NCBI GenBank assembly: GCA_027314685.1
Contig: DAHVAI010000234.1
Location: forward strand, 1-7,160
Direction: 5' to 3'
From: Nitrososphaerota archaeon
GTDB taxonomy: Archaea; Thermoproteota; Nitrososphaeria; Nitrososphaerales; CADDZS01
DNA: 7,160 nucleotides
Positions within the stretch are counted from its first letter, which is position 1. Each line of letters begins with the position of its first letter. Made by a program: the position numbers and the translations under genes. This document shows positions 6,041 through 7,160 of the stretch, in pieces. The notes below the pieces were generated by a model. It saw nothing but the letters and a program-made list of their open reading frames with translations. It made no database searches and was not told the origin of the DNA.

Positions 6041-6534
6041 ACGCAGGCGCTGTCGCCTAGCATCTTTACAGGGAAGATGTTTCCACTAGAATCTATGTTC
6101 AACTGAACTTCGGGCAACCGATTTGGGGCTGGTCCTCTGATCACGTTGCCACCTGCGTCAAACACCGATCCATGACAGGGACAGTATATCTCGTTCGATG
6201 GCGCGTAATACTCGCACTGTCAACAGACATGAGTACAAAGCATACTCATCGCCTGGACGGTGCCATCGCTCTTCTTCATGAGGACGTTTGGATATCCTGC
6301 ACTCGTATAATCAAAATAGACAGGTGTCCCGACCTCGAGATCGGTCACATTGGCAACAGCGCCTAATGGTAGGTTGCCGATACTTCCTTGACAAGTCTGA
6401 GAACTTGGCGTGGGAGCTACAGATTTTGGAGATGTGAGGACCGTCAGAGCTCCCGAGACGCCAGCGATTCCAAAGAGAGCAGCGATAGTACCACCTATCT
6501 GAATGAAATCTCTTCTAGAGTTTCTCAGTCCCAT
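6037..6534 (-). CDS. Tat-type Rieske [2Fe-2S] protein interrupted by an in-frame TGA
   Basis: Read through the TGA, this is a 165-residue Rieske protein. It begins at ATG 6532-6534 with a twin-arginine motif [11 protein letters not shown] and a hydrophobic stretch (residues 12-33), so it is probably exported folded and tethered to the membrane. Box I is CTHVC at 100-104, followed by TGA at codon 105. Box [16 protein letters not shown] (116-129), follows in the same frame, and the protein ends at TAA 6037-6039. Cluster ligands C100, H102, C118 and H121 are all present. The TGA stands where box I normally has the cysteine that forms the disulfide with C120. Stopping there leaves a 104-residue fragment without half of the ligands. 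A longer reading from TTG 6600 would overlap the upstream membrane gene and hide the Tat motif. The likely role is high-potential electron transfer in a cytochrome b or oxidase-type chain. Nonsense mutation, base-call error or selenocysteine could explain the TGA. Confidence 0.85.
6220..6222 (-). other. In-frame TGA at the Rieske box I disulfide cysteine position
   Basis: The minus strand reads TGT ACT CAT GTC TGT, then TGA, then CAG TGC. TGC or TGT to TGA is one substitution. The frame stays open and recognisably Rieske for 60 further codons, so the coding signal clearly does not end here. TGA serves as a normal stop in the CLC, DUF302 and winged-helix genes of this window, which argues against global reassignment. 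Confidence 0.8.
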
Positions 6535-6589
6535 ATCGAAGAACGAGAGTACTTTTCTTCTTCGCCACCGTCTTTTGATATGATCTCGT

Positions 6590-6922
6590 CTAAAGTGCAA
6601 GAAATACTATGACTCCCTGGACTAGCAGACAGTCGTATGCCCACAAGCCAAAGAGATAATGTGCAAAGTAAGCAGAAGTCATCTTGTACTGAGGAGCGGT
6701 TGCAATGTCTCCTAACTGGAGTAGAATTGTTAGGATCGCCCAACCAGCTGAAGGTATCACGGCGAGCATCCAAAGAGATTTGTCTGTTACGAGAAGGTAG
6801 TTCCGAACAGTGTTGATACTATGAGTGCTATTCCTTCGTAATTCTTGTAGTTCTCAAGAACCTTTCTTGCTTGGAATTTTATCAGGGGCGTTCTTTGAGA
6901 CAGTCTGGTTGCTTGGTTTCAA
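6590..6922 (-). pseudogene. Small three-helix membrane protein gene with apparent frameshifts
   Basis: The hydrophobic coding signal switches frame. The last part, from about 6799 to TAG 6590-6592, reads LVTDKSLWMLAVIPSAGW, then ILTILLQLGDIATAPQYK and a final helix AYFAHYLFGLWAYDCLL ending FLAL. The preceding part in another frame reads LIKFQARKVLENYKNYEG and IALIVSTLFGTTF before stopping at TAA 6787-6789. Joining them (GTTF to LVTDK) needs one added base near 6792-6799. No ATG opens the middle frame; a TTG at 6920-6922 with GGGAG 12 bases upstream would fit if one base is dropped at the G4 run 6885-6888 (C4 on the coding strand). Restored, it would be about 110 residues with three membrane helices. 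I do not recognise the family. It ends 55 bases before the Rieske ATG, suggesting one operon and a membrane partner. Confidence 0.5.
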
Positions 6923-7160
6923 TTGGCTCTCTTGCTCCCTGCAGATCTTGCATACAAACAGTAACACAGGTAACCTAGCGAAATGGCGGCAACTCCATAA
7001 ATCATGATGGTTCCGAGTGAACCTCCTGAAAAACAGCCCTAATCTCGAAAGTGAACCAGCGAAAAATTCGATGTAGATCAAGAATAGCGACCATCCAAAC
7101 GAGCCGAGGGCAGTGACTATCGAAAATTTCAAGATGCCGATCTTCAACGTGTCAGCTGGT
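6919..7160 (-). pseudogene. Membrane protein gene, partial at window edge, with apparent frameshift
   Basis: An open frame enters from the right edge and reads PADTLKIGILKFSIV, TALGSFGWSLFLIYIEFFAG and SLSRLGLFF. It then continues as non-membrane, unlikely sequence to a stop at 6854. In the neighbouring frame, from about 7028, the sequence GGSLGTIMIYGVAAI, SLGYLCYCLYARSAG runs to TGA 6919-6921. Dropping one base from the T5 run (A run at 7029-7033 on the plus strand) joins them as RLGLFSGGSLGTIMIYG, giving two membrane helices and a basic C-terminal tail (SKRAN). The family is not recognised and the N-terminus is outside the window or just at its edge. The stop overlaps the possible TTG start of the next gene as TTGA. 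Confidence 0.5.
6935..6939 (-). promoter_or_regulatory. Possible Shine-Dalgarno site for the second small membrane gene
   Basis: The minus strand reads GGGAG 12 bases before TTG 6920-6922, which overlaps the upstream gene's TGA. It supports translational coupling of the two small membrane genes, if that TTG is used. Confidence 0.25.

Noticed and set aside
6220..6222. Genome-wide TGA reassignment to an amino acid.
   Set aside because: TGA ends the CLC, DUF302 and winged-helix genes at the expected protein lengths in this window.
6525..6773. Minus-strand frame of 82 codons overlapping the Rieske start and the small membrane gene.
   Set aside because: Low-hydrophobicity, incoherent composition; the neighbouring frame gives clean membrane helices and the correct stop before the Rieske ATG.

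Overview
The window most likely comes from an archaeon, probably a mesophilic Nitrososphaerota (Thaumarchaeota)-type lineage. The evidence is an archaeal-style phosphoglycerate kinase, a thioredoxin with a charged archaeal-type N-terminal extension, small DUF302 and DUF1059 proteins, a tandem winged-helix regulator paired with a small membrane protein, AT-rich TATA-like elements, and frequent TTG/GTG starts beside Shine-Dalgarno motifs. The lineage is inferred from family resemblance only, not from any search.

Layout. Positions 1-191 hold the acidic C-terminal tail of an unidentified plus-strand protein. About 400 bases without a convincing gene follow (192-599). The minus strand then carries phosphoglycerate kinase (600-1829) and, upstream of it in transcription order, a CLC chloride channel/transporter with a C-terminal CBS pair (1931-3757). 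Further along is a minus-strand cluster read in the order DUF1059 (4826-5041), DUF302 (4376-4768), thioredoxin (3924-4379); the last two overlap by 4 bases. A divergent intergenic region containing a perfect 7+7 inverted repeat (5060-5077) separates this cluster from a plus-strand pair: a two-domain winged-helix regulator (about 5098-5702) and a three-helix membrane protein (5702-6040). The end of the window carries a minus-strand group: two small membrane proteins (about 6919 to the window edge, and 6590-6922) followed by a Tat-type exported Rieske iron-sulfur protein (6037-6534).

The genes in 600-5041 are all intact. From about 5.1 kb onward the picture changes. The winged-helix gene has no usable start in its own frame unless one base is restored at an A-run. 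Both small membrane genes need single-base shifts to read through. The Rieske gene has an in-frame TGA exactly where the conserved disulfide cysteine of the first Rieske box belongs, and the second box (CPCHGS) continues in frame after it. Either this segment carries sequencing or assembly errors, or a Rieske-centred membrane module is decaying; recoding (selenocysteine, -1 slippage) is a less likely but testable alternative.

How the genes fit together: PGK serves central carbon metabolism and CLC moves anions. The DUF1059/DUF302/thioredoxin cluster looks like a small cytosolic thiol/stress unit, possibly controlled by the divergent winged-helix protein through the inverted repeat. The Rieske protein and its small membrane partners look like part of an envelope electron-transfer unit. 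These functional links are inferences from gene order.
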